The notes under the pieces were generated by a model, which had not been told where the DNA came from, ran no database searches, and worked only from the letters and a program-made list of their open reading frames with translations. Shown piece by piece: positions 62,808 to 64,000 of a stretch of DNA of 64,000 nt. Source of the stretch: JAPLDB01 sp038230515. GTDB taxonomy: Bacteria; Bacteroidota; Bacteroidia; AKYH767-A; 2013-40CM-41-45. Made by a program: the position numbers and the translations under genes. Location of the stretch: positions 150,526 through 214,525 of the forward strand of contig JBBRND010000003.1 of assembly GCA_038230515.1 (NCBI GenBank), given 5' to 3'. How positions within the stretch are numbered: position 1 is the first letter of the stretch; each line of letters opens with the position of its first letter.

Positions 62808-63263
62808 GTGAAGATACTCATGGTCTGCCTTGGCAATATTTGCCGCTCGCCAATGGCGGAGGGAATATTGAGAAAGAAGATTGAAGAACACGGATTGAAA
62901 ATTACTGTTGACTCTGCCGGAACGGGTGGATACCAGTTGGGCAATCATCCTGATAAGCGGGCGATACGCACTGCAAAAAAGTTTGGTGTTGATATTTCAG
63001 AATTGATTGCGCGAAAGTTTTCAAGAAAAGATTTTGATGATTTCGATCGCATTTATGTGATGGACCATGCAAACATGCGCGATGTGCTTGCACTTGCGCG
63101 AACGGATGAAGATGCTGCAAAAGTTTTCATGCTTCTCAATGCTGATGAACCGGAGAGCGACAGAGAAGTTCCCGATCCATGGTACGGTGTCGAGGATGAT
63201 TTTACCGAAGTATTTAAGATGATGGAAAAGGCATGTGATGCGGTGGTTGGGGAATTGGGTTGA
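62808..63263 (+). CDS. Low-molecular-weight protein-tyrosine phosphatase
   Basis: 151 residues, GTG start at 62808. The P-loop CX5R is Cys7-LGNIC-Arg13 followed by Ser14 (VCLGNICRSPMAEGI); the general acid Asp is in the DPWYG motif (Asp123). The enzyme hydrolyses phosphotyrosine, often of polysaccharide-export kinases in bacteria. No BY-kinase is nearby. The TTGATTGGGG repeat region follows at once. Confidence 0.95.
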   Translation: MKILMVCLGNICRSPMAEGILRKKIEEHGLKITVDSAGTGGYQLGNHPDKRAIRTAKKFGVDISELIARKFSRKDFDDFDRIYVMDHANMRDVLALARTDEDAAKVFMLLNADEPESDREVPDPWYGVEDDFTEVFKMMEKACDAVVGELG

Positions 63264-63447
63264 TTGGGGTAATTAGTTGATTAAGGTAATTGGGGTAATT
63301 AGTTGATTAAGGTAATTAGGGTAATTGGGAAAATTGGGAAAATATATTCTTCGTTAATGGTGAAATGGAAAAAATGATTGGCTATCCTCAATTGACTTAA
63401 TTACCCTAGTTAACTTAGTCAACTTAATTTTAATCAGTTCAATCAAC
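63257..63447. repeat. TTGATTAAGGTAATT repeats with inverse arm, before the RsmI-like gene
   Basis: GGGGTAATTAGTTGATTAAG then GTAATT occurs twice in tandem at 63266 and 63292 (26-bp period). The right part from about 63390 reads TTGACTTAATTACCCTAGTT then AACTTAGTCAACTTAATT, roughly its inverse. TAACTTAGTCAAC is shared with 36615-36652. It fills the gap to the next start codon. Confidence 0.55.
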
Positions 63448-63450
63448 CAA

Positions 63451-64000
63451 ATGCCGAACGGAAAAATCTACCTGATACCAAGTTTGCTGAGTGAGGAGAA
63501 TGCTGATGTGGTTCCAGAACACACAAGAGAAATTCTTTTTTCGCTGGATCATTTTATTGTGGAGAATGAAAAAACTGCACGGCATTTTTTAAAAGCAGTG
63601 AAGTACCCCAAGCCGCTGGAGCGAGTAACGATGAGCGTATTGAACGAGCACACCAAACCAACGGAGGTTGCCGAATTGCTGAAGCCATTGCTTACAGGAA
63701 AAAATGTGGGCTTGATTTCTGAGGCGGGTTGCCCCGCAGTGGCAGATCCGGGCAGCGATGTAGTGCGCATTGCCCACACAAAAAATATTGAAATTATTCC
63801 GTTAGTGGGACCCTCATCCATTCTTCTTGCACTGATGGCAAGCGGAATGAACGGGCAGCGTTTTTCTTTTACAGGTTACCTGCCGCGCGAACGCACTGCG
63901 CGTGTTAAAGCCATTAAAGAACTGGAGCGAATGGCTCTCACCAAAAATGAAACGCAACTGTTTATTGAAGCGCCTTACCGCAACAAGAACCTGCTGGAAG
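63451..64000 (+). CDS. RsmI-like tetrapyrrole-methylase family methyltransferase (5' part)
   Basis: 183 codons are visible from ATG 63451 to the right edge. It opens MPNGKIYLIPSLLSEENADV, then REILFSLDHFIVENEKTARH. The SAM-binding core has NVGLISEAGCPAVADPGSDV and IIPLVGPSSILLALMASGMN, followed by FSFTGYLPRERTARVKAI and FIEAPYRNKNLLE. RsmI makes the 2'-O-methylation at C1402 of 16S rRNA. The short opening without the usual LYVVATPIGNL motif suggests the second Bacteroidota paralogue rather than canonical RsmI, so no symbol is given. The C-terminus is outside the window. Confidence 0.88.
   Translation, partial: MPNGKIYLIPSLLSEENADVVPEHTREILFSLDHFIVENEKTARHFLKAVKYPKPLERVTMSVLNEHTKPTEVAELLKPLLTGKNVGLISEAGCPAVADPGSDVVRIAHTKNIEIIPLVGPSSILLALMASGMNGQRFSFTGYLPRERTARVKAIKELERMALTKNETQLFIEAPYRNKNLLE

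Noticed and set aside
1..64000. tRNA, rRNA, riboswitch or transposase genes
   Set aside because: I scanned the gaps for clover-leaf and GG-TTCGA-type signals and for transposase motifs and saw none I could support; a covariance-model search would settle RNA genes.

Overview
The window comes from a member of the Bacteroidota, probably an uncultured environmental lineage. The evidence is many secreted proteins with type IX secretion (T9SS) C-terminal sorting domains (YPNP, then a GVY/GIY motif, then a basic tail), PKD, kelch and beta-propeller surface proteins, promoters of the TTG / TAnnTTTG type, a DUF4783-nadC-brkB gene order, a GH92 mannosidase and a CNT-type nucleoside transporter. I saw no tRNA, rRNA, CRISPR array, transposase or phage gene.

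Layout. 1-8.8 kb: a partial secreted protein, a T9SS repeat protein, a TPR protein, serS and a GH92 alpha-mannosidase. 8.9-22.5 kb: an accessory stretch with a helical-repeat protein of unknown family, a giant 19-PKD surface protein with small unknown neighbours, a T9SS BNR-type protein, an unknown 228-residue protein, a DUF559 nuclease-like gene between inverted repeats, a field of G-rich repeats and a LuxR-type regulator with a defective receiver. 22.7-35.5 kb: seven tandem paralogues that share a PKD + Ig-like + T9SS C-terminus but carry three kinds of N-terminal domain. 35.5-41.5 kb: core metabolism (pdhB, J-domain protein, etfB-etfA, bifunctional nuclease, nucleoside transporter). 41.9-53.2 kb: a T9SS protein, a polytopic membrane protein, glycosyltransferase, rlmH, DUF4783, nadC, brkB, an M1 peptidase with a C-terminal frameshift, and a TPR protein. 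54-64 kb: a T9SS propeller-like protein, M48 protease, a GT2/sugar-transferase fusion, a 2-oxoacid dehydrogenase E2, a HEPN/MNT pair, a PorE-like TPR/PD40 protein, a low-molecular-weight phosphatase and the start of an RsmI-like methyltransferase.

The most unusual structure is non-coding. Most of the long gene-free stretches hold tandem arrays with unrelated sequences but the same architecture: an exact 21-bp monomer, usually paired as a 42-bp dimer, with a short inverted repeat in each unit and a total length of about 240-320 bp. There are five (8910-9146, 20124-20390, 41507-41795, 53224-53475, 53534-53850). Two are each followed by the same 52-bp tail. 21 bp is two helical turns, so every unit presents its dyad on the same face of the DNA. 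I know of no described element of this kind and regard it as the best candidate for an undescribed system. The other long gene-free stretches are the G-rich repeat field and a 374-bp divergent region with little in it. Other repeats are a DUF559-associated inverted-repeat element and a TTGACTAAGTT-type family next to start codons.
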